Under the pieces are notes generated by a model that saw nothing but the letters and a program-made list of their open reading frames with translations, was not told the DNA's origin and searched no databases. DNA of 60,381 nucleotides from an uncultured Alcaligenaceae bacterium. GTDB lineage: Bacteria; Pseudomonadota; Gammaproteobacteria; Burkholderiales; Burkholderiaceae_B. A program made the translations under genes and the position numbers. Position 1 is the first letter of the stretch, and the number at the start of each line of letters is the position of its first letter. The stretch covers positions 1-60,381 of the forward strand of contig CALBMZ010000154.1 of NCBI GenBank assembly GCA_937896225.1, written 5' to 3'. This document shows, one piece after another, positions 8,082-19,695 of the stretch.

Positions 8082-9802
8082 CGGTTCCTATCATATCGGT
8101 TGACGGCTTAGAAGTGGTGATTGATCGGGGTGACGAATGGGCGCACGCGGTGAAGTCATTGGCTTTAACGGTACAGCGGGGTGAAACTTTCGCATTGGTG
8201 GGCGAATCGGGTTCGGGTAAAAGTATGACCGCTTTTGCGTTGATGCGTTTGTTACCCGATGCGCTACACGTGGCAGCTGGTTCAATTGAGTTTGAAGGTC
8301 GTGACCTCAATCAGCTGCCTGAACAAGCCATGCAGTCGATCAGAGGGCGGCGCATTGGCATGATTTTTCAAGAGCCTAGTACAAGTCTCAACCCAGTTAT
8401 GCGCATCAGCGATCAACTGCTTGAAGTGATTGTGGCGCATACGCCGCTCCGAGGTAAATTAGCGCGTGAGCGGGCAATTGATTGGTTAGACCGCGTGGGG
8501 TTGCCAGACCCCGCTCAACGTATTGACGATTACCCTTTTCAGTTTTCTGGTGGGCAAAAGCAGCGCATCATGATTGCGATTGCATTGGCCGCAGAGCCTG
8601 CATTGTTGATTGCAGATGAGCCCACTACGGCGCTTGATGTAACGGTTCAAGCGCAAATCCTTGATTTGCTTGCTGACATTCAAAAACAATTAGGCATGGC
8701 TGTTTTATTAATTACCCATGACTTAGCCGTGGTGCGAAAAGTAGCAGATACCGTAGCATTAATGCGCCATGGGGAAATCGTTGAATTAGCCTCTGCCGAT
8801 GATTTTTTTAATCAACCCAAACACCCCTATGCCCGCGAGTTGTTTGATGCCATACCAACCTTTGCCAAACGGGGTCGACGTTTATCGGCTGTTTCGTCAG
8901 TTGAACCTTTATCTCACTCAGCTTCGATTCAAACAGATCCGCTTGCTGCTGCTGAACATAAGGCAGGCAACCATGTCTTAGCGCCCCTGTTTGACTCAAC
9001 CCAAGTGGTGCTTTCGGTTCAAGATTTGTGTGTTACTTATCGTGGCCAAGGGGGTTTATTTCAACGTAAAAAGCTGGGTAACCCAGTTGTAACAGGGGTG
9101 GGGTTTGACCTGCGTGCTGGCCAAACTCTGGCTTTGTTGGGCGGGTCTGGCTGTGGTAAAACCACAGTGGCTAAAACCATTATGCGGTTAATCGATGATG
9201 TGACACAAGTTTCAGGCCAAATTGATTTGTTAGGCCAGCCTTTACTCAGCGCTTCAGGTTCAGCGCTTCGCAAACTTAGGCAACATGTTCAAATTGTTTT
9301 TCAAGACCCTTTTGCATCGCTTGACCCGCGAATGCGTGTGGGTGATATTTTAAAAGAAGGCGTCGCCGCGCTATTGCCACAACAGTCGGCCTCTGAGAGA
9401 GAAGACCGTGTAATGGCCTTATTGCAACGAGTGGGCTTGCCTCACGATGCCGCCAGCCGATACCCGCATGAGTTTTCAGGAGGGCAACGCCAACGCATTG
9501 CCATTGCCCGTGCGTTAGCGGTTTCACCTCGTATGCTAATACTTGATGAACCGACATCAGCGCTTGATGTGTCGGTGCAGGCGCAAATTTTAGATTTGTT
9601 AACAGATGTGCAGCGTGAGACAGGCCTGGCGTATTTATTTATTACACACAACTTTAGTGTGGTTGAATTCTTTGCTGATCAAGTTGCGGTCATGCATGAG
9701 GGTAAAATTGTGGAATGGGGTGGGGCTGAGGCTGTGCTGATGAATCCAACCCACGATGTAACTCGAGCTTTACTCAATGCGGTACCTAGGCTAGAAGTTT
9801 AA
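8078..9802 (+). CDS. ABC transporter ATP-binding protein with two fused nucleotide-binding domains (YejF-like)
   Basis: A 574-residue cytosolic ATPase that contains both nucleotide-binding domains of a peptide importer. Domain 1 has Walker A GESGSGKS (near residue 45), signature FSGGQKQRI and Walker B LLIADEP. Domain 2 repeats this with GGSGCGKTT (near 360), FSGGQRQRIAIA and LILDEP, each followed by its switch histidine (ITHD, ITHN). The single-chain double ATPase is the arrangement of YejF and related exo- and oligopeptide importers. The GTG at 8078 is chosen because it overlaps the preceding stop (GTGA) and has an AAAGGGGG ribosome binding site about 8 nt upstream; an ATG at 8048 in the same frame lacks such a site. 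It is the last gene of the transporter operon. Confidence 0.9.
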   Translation: MTVPIISVDGLEVVIDRGDEWAHAVKSLALTVQRGETFALVGESGSGKSMTAFALMRLLPDALHVAAGSIEFEGRDLNQLPEQAMQSIRGRRIGMIFQEPSTSLNPVMRISDQLLEVIVAHTPLRGKLARERAIDWLDRVGLPDPAQRIDDYPFQFSGGQKQRIMIAIALAAEPALLIADEPTTALDVTVQAQILDLLADIQKQLGMAVLLITHDLAVVRKVADTVALMRHGEIVELASADDFFNQPKHPYARELFDAIPTFAKRGRRLSAVSSVEPLSHSASIQTDPLAAAEHKAGNHVLAPLFDSTQVVLSVQDLCVTYRGQGGLFQRKKLGNPVVTGVGFDLRAGQTLALLGGSGCGKTTVAKTIMRLIDDVTQVSGQIDLLGQPLLSASGSALRKLRQHVQIVFQDPFASLDPRMRVGDILKEGVAALLPQQSASEREDRVMALLQRVGLPHDAASRYPHEFSGGQRQRIAIARALAVSPRMLILDEPTSALDVSVQAQILDLLTDVQRETGLAYLFITHNFSVVEFFADQVAVMHEGKIVEWGGAEAVLMNPTHDVTRALLNAVPRLEV

Positions 9803-9861
9803 ATTATCACTCATATTTCATCCACTTTTATATTATTCATTTTAGTTATCAATTTTTATAT

Positions 9862-10413
9862 ATGGCCTTAAAAGTATTCGACTTGCAGTGCGAGCAGGGC
9901 CATCTGTTTGAGGGCTGGTTTGGTTCGCATGAAGATTACGATAGTCAACATGCTCGTGGCCTAATTACTTGCCCGGTTTGTGACAGTGCTCATACACAAA
10001 AAATGCTGTCAGCCCCACGTTTAAATTTGTCACATCCAATGGGGTCAGGGCTGGCGGGGGCGCGGCCCAAAAATACAAATATGGGGGGCCAATTTGAAGC
10101 TCAAAAAATGGCACTAGATGCACCTCAAAACCCGAATCAATTATTAGCCAAGCAGGGTCAGCTGCCTGACTTTGTTACCCCTGAAATGAGAAAAATTCAG
10201 GCTCAACTGATGACGCGTATGCGAGAAATGGTTCAGGCCACTGAAAACGTAGGGGTTCGTTTTGCGCAAGAAGCGCGGGCCATTCATGAAGGCGAGTCAC
10301 CCGATCGTGCGATACGAGGGATGACCACACTTGATGAACGACAGGCTTTGGCCGAAGATGGCATCACTGTTGTGACATTACCTGACTTTTTAGATTCGTC
10401 TAAGTTGCAGTAA
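9862..10413 (+). CDS. DUF1178 family protein with N-terminal zinc ribbon
   Basis: This 183-residue protein opens with KVFDLQCEQGHLFEGWFGS and has a second cysteine pair in ITCPVC (about residues 36-39), which together form the zinc-ribbon-like start that defines DUF1178. The second half contains a conserved stretch (ENVGVRFAQEARAIHEGE, near residues 128-145) also found throughout the family. No function is established. The protein has no signal peptide and should be cytoplasmic. It follows the ABC transporter by 59 bp of AT-rich sequence and is closed by a strong terminator shared with efp on the other strand, so it can be either the end of the transporter operon or a single gene. Confidence 0.82.
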   Translation: MALKVFDLQCEQGHLFEGWFGSHEDYDSQHARGLITCPVCDSAHTQKMLSAPRLNLSHPMGSGLAGARPKNTNMGGQFEAQKMALDAPQNPNQLLAKQGQLPDFVTPEMRKIQAQLMTRMREMVQATENVGVRFAQEARAIHEGESPDRAIRGMTTLDERQALAEDGITVVTLPDFLDSSKLQ

Positions 10414-10466
10414 CAGGATTGGTGCTAGTCATTGAAAGTTTAACGTATACACATGACATGCAAATT

Positions 10467-10490
10467 AAAAGGCTACCTAAGTAGCCTTTT
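10467..10490. terminator. Bidirectional rho-independent terminator between the DUF1178 gene and efp
   Basis: A perfect 10-bp stem AAAAGGCTAC / GTAGCCTTTT around a 4-nt loop CTAA. The A-run on one side and T-run on the other let it work in both directions, matching the convergent genes on either side. Confidence 0.9.
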
Positions 10491-10512
10491 AATGGTGCAG
10501 CATTAATGAACT

Positions 10513-11070
10513 TTACAAAACACGACTGCGATACTCACCTGTGCGGGTATCGATTTCAATTTTGTCGCCAATGTCGCAAAACAATGGCACAGGCAATTCA
10601 TGCCCAGTGGCAAGCTTTGCTGGTTTCATGACTTTACCTGAAGTGTCACCGCGAACGGCAGGTTCGGTGTAAATGATTTCACGAACCAACATGTTGGGTA
10701 ATTCAAGTGAAATGGCACGGCCTTCATAAAACACGACTTCAACAGCCATGCCTTCTTCCAGGTAAAACAAAGCATCACCCATGCTGTCAGCTTCGATTTC
10801 TAATTGGTTGTATTCGTCGTCCATAAACACATACATAGGGTCTGCGAAGTAAGAGTAGGTGCACTCTTTACGATCAAGCATGACCAATGTAAATTTTTCG
10901 TCAGCTTTATAAACTGATTCGCTAGCTGAACCAGTCAACAAGTTTTTAAGCTTGAGTTTGACTACAGCTGAATTACGGCCAGACTTGTTGAATTCTGCAC
11001 GTTGAACAACTAAGGGCTCATTGCCCACCATGATGACATTGCCGACGCGTAATTCTTGTGCGTTTTTCAT
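10513..11070 (-). CDS. efp: Translation elongation factor P
   Basis: EF-P, 185 residues, binds between the P and E sites of the ribosome and relieves stalling at consecutive prolines. The three beta-barrel domains are complete (N-terminal KOW-like domain, then two OB domains). The tip of domain 1 reads [10 protein letters not shown], which places an arginine at position 32. This is the residue that EarP rhamnosylates in the arginine-type EF-P branch, rather than the lysine modified by EpmA. The earP gene lies directly upstream on the same strand, as expected. A GGAG site 9 nt before the ATG and a possible promoter (TTTACA, 16 nt, TATTGA) in the 80-bp gap suggest efp also has its own transcript. 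Confidence 0.97.
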   Translation of the reverse strand: MKNAQELRVGNVIMVGNEPLVVQRAEFNKSGRNSAVVKLKLKNLLTGSASESVYKADEKFTLVMLDRKECTYSYFADPMYVFMDDEYNQLEIEADSMGDALFYLEEGMAVEVVFYEGRAISLELPNMLVREIIYTEPAVRGDTSGKVMKPAKLATGHELPVPLFCDIGDKIEIDTRTGEYRSRVL

Positions 11071-11150
11071 ACTATAAAGCTCCGTTAGGGGGTGCCCCGT
11101 GCCTCAATAGCCAGAGCCAATATGATGTAAAGCCTATCATTCTAGCCTGA

Positions 11151-12341
11151 CTAAGTGTTTTTCGTCTTTTCATGGCAAAAATGAGTAAGTTTTGTGGCTA
11201 AATCGGGCAAAATAGCCAATTTTTGTACGTATTGAATTGTAGTTTGTTGCCAATTGAACCAGTTTTCAGCGCTTAGGGCATCAAGCAGTGCTGTTTCAAG
11301 TTGATCTAACTGGTTGGCTGATGACCACGCTAACATGGCCTCTTTGACAGGTTGGGGCAACTCAGTGCTAGCCAACCAAGCATTGAGTTTGGTCAGGTGG
11401 GTATTTTCTGTTTGGCGATAAATATGCCAGATGAGGGGTTTACCAGCCCATAACGCACGCACAAAAGAATCTTCACCGCGCACCACATTCAAGTTCATCG
11501 ACCACAACAATTTATCATAATCAGCTTGCGTTAAAAAAGGAATGCGTTGCCACGTCACACTGGGTGACGTGATCAAGTTACCAGGCAAACTCACCCCCTC
11601 AGGAATAAGAACATGAATATTTTTTTGTTGCTGTGTTTCAGTTTGTGTTGAGTCTAATATGCAAGAAGATTGTAGGGTGTGATGAAGATGAGAGGCTTGC
11701 GAAGCGTTCCATTTAGATAAGCGGTTTAAAGCATTAAAAAATGATTGAAAGGGGGCCTGAGGGTAAGCAAATAATGATACATAAAAAGGACGAGGTGCAT
11801 GGGGGTTAATAGGCACCCCAATATGCTCCAAAAAATGATTTTGCTGCGCCATGTCAGCTTGCCAACCATCACGCTCTTGAATGATGTTTCGCTCTCGAAT
11901 TAAGCCCGCAGTTAGGTTGGTGAAGCCTGGGTAAAAAAAAGTAGGGTTCAACCCATCTGATCGTTTTGAGCTTAAACCGTGATGCGACTCAACCCATGGT
12001 TCGGCACTTAAATACTCAAGCTCAACCCAGCATGGGTTTGATTCAGCAGACATACGTTTAAGCCAATCGGCTCCTAAAGGGCAGCAAAAGCTGCTGATCA
12101 CAATAGGGTAGGGCTTTGGGGGCGCTGTATCTTTGACCCATCGACGAATATCAATCTGGTCGATCGTTTGCTGATCAGCTTGCGCGATGATACGAGGCTC
12201 AATGCGTGCAAAAACATTTAAATCATCAACCCATAAACGAAGCGAGATACCGTGTTCTTTATTAAGCTGTTTGGCTAAGCGCCAAGTGACCCCAATGTCA
12301 CCATAATGGTCAATCACTTGACAAAAAAGATCAGCCTGCAT
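11151..12341 (-). CDS. earP: EF-P arginine rhamnosyltransferase EarP
   Basis: A 396-residue GT-B-type glycosyltransferase that transfers rhamnose from dTDP-rhamnose to arginine 32 of EF-P. The N-terminus FCQVIDHYGDIGVTWRLAKQL with its conserved aspartates is the hallmark of EarP, and the later part holds the nucleotide-sugar side, with LNVVRGEDSFVRALWAGKPLIWHIYRQ close to the C-terminal third. The neighbour efp with Arg32 supports the assignment. It starts 8 bp after the DUF2863 gene stop, so these genes form one minus-strand operon. Loss of this enzyme in other bacteria reduces proline-rich protein synthesis. The dTDP-rhamnose pathway is not in this window. Confidence 0.94.
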   Translation of the reverse strand: MQADLFCQVIDHYGDIGVTWRLAKQLNKEHGISLRLWVDDLNVFARIEPRIIAQADQQTIDQIDIRRWVKDTAPPKPYPIVISSFCCPLGADWLKRMSAESNPCWVELEYLSAEPWVESHHGLSSKRSDGLNPTFFYPGFTNLTAGLIRERNIIQERDGWQADMAQQNHFLEHIGVPINPHAPRPFYVSLFAYPQAPFQSFFNALNRLSKWNASQASHLHHTLQSSCILDSTQTETQQQKNIHVLIPEGVSLPGNLITSPSVTWQRIPFLTQADYDKLLWSMNLNVVRGEDSFVRALWAGKPLIWHIYRQTENTHLTKLNAWLASTELPQPVKEAMLAWSSANQLDQLETALLDALSAENWFNWQQTTIQYVQKLAILPDLATKLTHFCHEKTKNT

Positions 12342-12349
12342 CGTTTAAA

Positions 12350-13555
12350 TTAATGGAACCTAACAGGCGTTTCATCAATGTCATCAGGTAGTTCTGCGTG
12401 AACCAATTCACCAAGGGGGTTGGGAAAATGTGGCGCACCGCAATCTTCGCAATATTCTAAGTTCATCAAGGCAGGTAAACGTCGTACTTCCATGACTCCA
12501 CTTTCTTGCAAAACAGCTACGATTTTTTCTATGGTGTTGAGTTTGTTGTCTTCGAGCTCGGCACTAATCAAGTCTTCAAATAAAAACATGGGCCAAACGA
12601 TGCCATATAAAACAGTATTGTGACCTTTTTCAGTCACACTTAAGCGATACTCTTCAACTCTGTGTTCACCAAAACCTGCAATAACAGCTCGAAAGGTTTC
12701 GGGTTTTTTATTCATCACCAAGCACAACCAATTGATGGCCGCTTTAATCGTTAAGGGTCTAAGGCGTTTGTCGGCTTCACGTAAATTGACGTAATAGGCG
12801 TCAGGCAGCACGGTGTCAAACTCGCAACCAGGTAGTAACGGTGTCAAACTGCTGGCCATAGCCTTAGACCATTTGGGTGAACACTTTTCACGACGATCTT
12901 CAGTGTTTTCTTGCCACTTAAAGATGGGTGCGTTGATTGGGGCAACAACGGCCATCACAATGTATCGTGAGTCGGCTAACATACCAATGTGTTCGGGCTC
13001 ATCGTTGAGTTTCGGCAACTTACCTTCTTCGGAAATGGCTAATTGCGCCATCTGTTGCGTCCAATGAAACGTTTCTGAAAATGACTGAGACATTTGATCA
13101 AGACTAATAAGTTGAGGCACGATCGTTAAGGTCAAGTTGCTGGCTAATACCTGCTCATGCATGGCTTGTGTAAGCGTCTGTAATTGACTGGTGTTTAGGG
13201 TATGGTTTGGTATTTGGTATCGTGTCCAGCATACGACGGGCGCCGATATCAAGAGCACTTGCCAGCGTTCCCCCTCAATTTCAATGATGCATGAGCTTGA
13301 TAGGTTTTCAGCCAGTTCAATTAACGCCTCGAAGCCGCCATGGTGGTGTTCAGACAAATACTCAAGCGCTGTTTCAAGGGGTTTTTCTTTGCCTGATTTT
13401 AGAATTTTTTCCAGGGCTTCAATTATCTTGATTTCCCAAAACTGATCTTCTAAACGGCAACCCGATTGATCAAGCGCGATGCACCAATCAATGAGGCGTT
13501 TAGCTTCTCGGCCTAGGCGAGGTGAAGCAGGCTTGTGGGGTTTAAGCATAATCAA
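12350..13555 (-). CDS. DUF2863 family protein
   Basis: A 401-residue cytoplasmic protein that I match to DUF2863, a family of unknown function common in Burkholderiales. The evidence is the overall length and the C-terminal signature EYCEDCGAPHFPNPLGELV (about residues 370-388), a likely metal-binding CxxC followed by a conserved acidic tail. There is no signal peptide or membrane helix. The gene comes 8 bp before earP on the same strand and 55 bp after acnA, so it may be read from the acnA transcript and into earP-efp. This co-occurrence with EF-P modification is only positional evidence. A second ATG two codons into the gene is an equally possible start. Confidence 0.62.
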   Translation of the reverse strand: MIMLKPHKPASPRLGREAKRLIDWCIALDQSGCRLEDQFWEIKIIEALEKILKSGKEKPLETALEYLSEHHHGGFEALIELAENLSSSCIIEIEGERWQVLLISAPVVCWTRYQIPNHTLNTSQLQTLTQAMHEQVLASNLTLTIVPQLISLDQMSQSFSETFHWTQQMAQLAISEEGKLPKLNDEPEHIGMLADSRYIVMAVVAPINAPIFKWQENTEDRREKCSPKWSKAMASSLTPLLPGCEFDTVLPDAYYVNLREADKRLRPLTIKAAINWLCLVMNKKPETFRAVIAGFGEHRVEEYRLSVTEKGHNTVLYGIVWPMFLFEDLISAELEDNKLNTIEKIVAVLQESGVMEVRRLPALMNLEYCEDCGAPHFPNPLGELVHAELPDDIDETPVRFH

Positions 13556-13610
13556 TCTTAAATCAATCTATTCTAACGTGCTTAGCCGTTAAGTGTCGTT
13601 CATTAAACGT

Positions 13611-16346
<2,736 letters not shown>

Positions 16347-16469
16347 GACGATTATTCCCTAAAGGTGAAGCCTATGAATAGCTTAATACTTTCTGGGCAG
16401 AAAACCAAAGAAACAATTTACAAATAATTATTTAAAGACGATTATTATTTATATCAGATAAATAGAGAT

Positions 16470-16640
16470 AATCACAAGATGCTGCGGGGTTCTCCTTTGG
16501 CTTCCAAGTGAACGCCGTTCTCAACCCTTCGCGGGGGCAGTTTCTTAAGAGTATTAGCCAATAGGGGCTGATTTTTTTTGTTGAAAATATGAAGCGCTCG
16601 CGCAATTCAACGGCATTAGATCCGAACATGGCAATCCCAA
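16470..16640 (-). ncRNA. Structured RNA candidate in the acnA-acnB spacer, 6S-like on the minus strand
   Basis: The spacer has little coding character but strong pairing potential. Read on the minus strand, 5' AUGUU, GGAUCU and AUGCCGUU pair in order with 3' AGCAU, AGAACC and AACGGCGU, giving a long interrupted rod; the 3' arm has a side hairpin CUUGG-AAG-CCAA. The order CUUAAGAAACUGC, then UUCACUUGGAAGCCAAAGG, then GCAGCAUCU resembles the 3' half of 6S RNA, and AUGUUCG the 5' end, with similar overall size (about 150 nt between these marks). The usual 5' strand of the 6S bubble is not clear. The alternative is a plus-strand RNA from a promoter TTTACA-17-GATTAT (16417-16445) to a stem TTAGCC/GGCTGA followed by eight T at about 16571-16578. 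Strand and identity are unresolved. Confidence 0.35.
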
Positions 16641-16705
16641 TTTTCAACACAGATCGGCATGGCGCAAGAAACTCGAGTATTGTTGCAATGCTAAACGTAT
16701 GGACT

Positions 16706-16749
16706 ACTCATCAAGGTTGTACAGGTGCCTACACACAACCTTGATGAGT
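16706..16749. repeat. Perfect 15-bp inverted repeat downstream of acnB
   Basis: The arms ACTCATCAAGGTTGT (16706-16720) and ACAACCTTGATGAGT (16735-16749) surround a 14-nt loop, 13 bp past the acnB stop. The stem could end or protect the acnB transcript, but no T-run follows on the minus strand, so it is not a standard intrinsic terminator. Confidence 0.8.
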
Positions 16750-16762
16750 TAAAAACAGATGC

Positions 16763-19348
16763 TTAATTACCTACTGAATCAGCAACGTCTTTATAGTCTG
16801 CCATTTTGTCAAAACTTAAGTACTGGTAAATCTTGTCGCTGTTCTGATCGATGACACCCATGTCGGCCATGTACTCTTCACGAGTAGGAATTTTACCCAA
16901 ACGTGAACAAATAGCGGCCAACTCAGCTGAACCTAAATACACATTGGCATTTTTACCTAAGCGATTGGGGAAATTACGGGTACTGGTTGACATCACTGTG
17001 GCGCCCTCGCGAACTTGGGCTTGGTTGCCCATACACAACGAACAACCCGGCATTTCGGTGCGTGCACCCGCCGTGCCAAATACGCCGTAGTGGCCTTCTT
17101 CGCTCAACTGTTGGGCATCCATTTTGGTTGGGGGGGCAACCCACAACTTAACAGGAATGTCACGCTTACCTTCAAGTAACTTTGATGCGGCGCGGAAGTG
17201 ACCAATATTGGTCATGCAACTGCCGATAAACACTTCGTCGATTTTGACACCGGCCACTTCAGACAACGTTTTCACGTCATCTGGGTCGTTGGGGCAAGCC
17301 AAAATCGGCTCAACGATATCGCTCATGTCAATTTCGATGACCGTGTTGTACTCGGCGTCAGCATCAGGGGCCAACAGTTTAGGATCAGCTAACCACTGCT
17401 CCATTGCGTGAATACGGCGCATCATGCTGCGCTCGTCTTCGTAACCGTTGGCGATCATCCATTTAAGCATCACAATATTGCTGTTTAAATATTCAATGAT
17501 GGGTTCTTTGTTCAAATGCACGGTGCAACCCGCAGCTGAACGCTCGGCTGACGCATCAGACAACTCAAATGCTTGCTCAACTTTTAGGTCGGGTAAGCCT
17601 TCGATTTCTAAAATGCGACCTGAAAAAATGTTTTTCTTGCCTTGCTTTTCAACGGTTAACAAACCAGCCTTAATCGCGTAAAGCGGAATGGAATTGACCA
17701 AGTCACGCAAGGTCACGCCAGGCTGCATTTTGCCTTTGAAACGCACTAAAACTGACTCGGGCATATCAAGCGGCATCACACCGGTTGCAGCAGCAAACGC
17801 CACCAAGCCTGACCCGGCGGGAAAACTGATGCCAATCGGGAAGCGGGTGTGTGAATCGCCACCGGTACCGACTGTATCGGGTAACAACATACGGTTGAGC
17901 CATGAGTGAATGACACCGTCACCAGGGCGTAATGAAATGCCACCACGAGTGCTAATGAACTCTGGCAAAGTGTGGTGTGTTTTGACGTCAACAGGCTTAG
18001 GGTAGGCAGCCGTGTGGCAGAACGATTGCATCACTAAGTCTGAAGAAAAGCCTAAACAAGCCAAGTCTTTCAACTCGTCACGTGTCATCGGGCCCGTGGT
18101 GTCTTGGCTACCAACAGACGTCATGTGAGGCTCGCAATACGTGCCAGGACGAACGCCTTGACCTTCAAGTAGACCACAGGCGCGGCCGACCATTTTTTGA
18201 GCCAAAGTGAAACCTTTGCCGCTGTCAACAGGGTCTTGTGGCAAACGGAATAAGGTTGAAGGGGGTAAGCCCAATACTTGACGTGCTTTTGTCGTGAGGC
18301 CGCGACCAATGATGAGGGGAATACGGCCGCCCGCACGCACTTCGTCAAACAACACATCTGATTTGACTTTGAATTCAGCAATCACTTTGCCATCTTTTAA
18401 AGCTTTGCCTTCATAAGCACGCAATTCAATGACGTCACCCATATTCATGTCTGACACATCAAGTTCGATTGGCAAGGCGCCGGCATCTTCCATGGTGTTG
18501 TAAAAAATGGGGGCAATTTTGCTACCTAAACATACACCACCAAAACGCTTGTTCGGCACAAACGGAATGTCTTCACCGGTGAACCACAATACTGAGTTGG
18601 TGGCTGACTTACGTGAAGAACCTGTTCCGACCACATCGCCCACATAAGCAATGAGGTTGCCTTTTTCTTTCAGGCTTTCCAGTAACTTGATGGGGCCGAT
18701 TTTGCCCGCATCGTCAGGCTCGTTACCTGGGCGCGGGTTTTTCAACATCGCTAAAGCATGAAGGGGAATGTCAGGCCGTGTCCAGGCGTCAGGGGCAGGT
18801 GACAAATCGTCTGTATTGGTTTCGCCCGTGACCTTGAATACAGTGAGTTTGATTGACTCAGGGAATTCAGGGCGGCTGGTGAACCACTCGGCATCAGCCC
18901 AGCTTTGCATGACGCCTTTGGCGTTGGCGCTACCTTTCTTGGCTTTTTCTTGTACGTCGTGAAAGGCGTCAAACATGAGCAAGGTTTTCTTTAAACTTTC
19001 GGCGGCAATGCTACCTACCACTTCGTCGTCAATTAACTCGACGAGCGCTGAAATATTGAAGCCACCCAGCATGGTGCCTAACAGTTCTGTGGCTTTTTCT
19101 CGGCTGATGAGTGAACACTTTTCTGTGCCGTGTGCCACGGCAGCCAAGTAAGATGCCTTCACTTTCGCGGCATCGTCAACACCAGCAGGTACACGGTTAA
19201 TAATTAAGTCGACTAAAAATTCAGCCTCGCCAGCTGGAGGTGATTTGAGCAACTCAATTAATTCAGCGGTTTGCTGAGCTGTAAGCGGGAGGGGAGGAAT
19301 ACCTAAGCTCGCGCGTTCAGCAACGTGGTCACGATACTCTTTCAACAT
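16763..19348 (-). CDS. acnB: Aconitate hydratase B (probably also 2-methylisocitrate dehydratase)
   Basis: AcnB, 861 residues, has the domain order specific to this branch: an N-terminal HEAT-like domain, then the swivel domain ([17 protein letters not shown] near residue 235), then the catalytic domains. The iron-sulfur ligands are in [10 protein letters not shown] (near 710) and [11 protein letters not shown] (near 769-772). It catalyses citrate-isocitrate isomerisation, and in E. coli AcnB also hydrates 2-methylaconitate in the methylcitrate cycle. Here it follows prpB, prpC, prpD and a small GNAT gene on one strand with short gaps, and no acnD or prpF gene is present, so the second role is likely. 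AAAGG lies about 9 nt before the ATG. An inverted repeat follows the gene. Confidence 0.96.
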   Translation of the reverse strand: MLKEYRDHVAERASLGIPPLPLTAQQTAELIELLKSPPAGEAEFLVDLIINRVPAGVDDAAKVKASYLAAVAHGTEKCSLISREKATELLGTMLGGFNISALVELIDDEVVGSIAAESLKKTLLMFDAFHDVQEKAKKGSANAKGVMQSWADAEWFTSRPEFPESIKLTVFKVTGETNTDDLSPAPDAWTRPDIPLHALAMLKNPRPGNEPDDAGKIGPIKLLESLKEKGNLIAYVGDVVGTGSSRKSATNSVLWFTGEDIPFVPNKRFGGVCLGSKIAPIFYNTMEDAGALPIELDVSDMNMGDVIELRAYEGKALKDGKVIAEFKVKSDVLFDEVRAGGRIPLIIGRGLTTKARQVLGLPPSTLFRLPQDPVDSGKGFTLAQKMVGRACGLLEGQGVRPGTYCEPHMTSVGSQDTTGPMTRDELKDLACLGFSSDLVMQSFCHTAAYPKPVDVKTHHTLPEFISTRGGISLRPGDGVIHSWLNRMLLPDTVGTGGDSHTRFPIGISFPAGSGLVAFAAATGVMPLDMPESVLVRFKGKMQPGVTLRDLVNSIPLYAIKAGLLTVEKQGKKNIFSGRILEIEGLPDLKVEQAFELSDASAERSAAGCTVHLNKEPIIEYLNSNIVMLKWMIANGYEDERSMMRRIHAMEQWLADPKLLAPDADAEYNTVIEIDMSDIVEPILACPNDPDDVKTLSEVAGVKIDEVFIGSCMTNIGHFRAASKLLEGKRDIPVKLWVAPPTKMDAQQLSEEGHYGVFGTAGARTEMPGCSLCMGNQAQVREGATVMSTSTRNFPNRLGKNANVYLGSAELAAICSRLGKIPTREEYMADMGVIDQNSDKIYQYLSFDKMADYKDVADSVGN

Positions 19349-19412
19349 GATGGTTAACCTTTACAAAAAATATTAAAAAAAACAATCTAAACGCTTCATC
19401 GGGCTTGCGTAC

Positions 19413-19694
19413 TCACGAACCCACGACTAAGTCTTGGTAACTAGGATGGCGATCGATATAAAGAGCTGAGTAAGAACACATCGGAACAATCGACCAGCCT
19501 TCTAGACGTGCATGATCTAATGCAAAGCGCGTTAAAGCGCCGGCTAAACCACGACCACCGACTGCCTCGGGCACGCCTGTATGTGTAATGGTCATGGTTT
19601 GACCGTTAAGGTGATAGTCGAGCACACAGGCATGGCCATCAACTTCACAAGTAAAGCGGTGCTCTTGGGGGCGATGAATAATGGCTTCTGTCAT
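19413..19694 (-). CDS. Small GNAT-like N-acetyltransferase (Gcn5-related, YjdJ/PF14542 type)
   Basis: A 93-residue protein of the minimal Gcn5-related acetyltransferase type. It shows the short beta-sheet core (CVLDYHLNGQTMTITHTGVPEA), the acetyl-CoA loop VGGRGLAGALTRFALDHAR, and the end PMCSYSALYIDRHPSYQDLV that is typical of this small family. Its substrate is unknown. It begins one base after the prpD stop codon (TAAGATG) and lies 64 bp before acnB, so it is certainly translated within the prp-acnB operon. That position suggests a link with propionyl-CoA or acetyl-CoA supply, for example acyl modification of an enzyme of the pathway, but this is inference. Confidence 0.82.
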   Translation of the reverse strand: MTEAIIHRPQEHRFTCEVDGHACVLDYHLNGQTMTITHTGVPEAVGGRGLAGALTRFALDHARLEGWSIVPMCSYSALYIDRHPSYQDLVVGS

Positions 19695-19695
19695 C

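Noticed and set aside
16432-16650. 72-codon reading frame on the minus strand between acnA and acnB
   Set aside because: No ribosome binding site, no recognisable family, an unlikely composition, and it coincides with the stem-forming region that is better explained as RNA.
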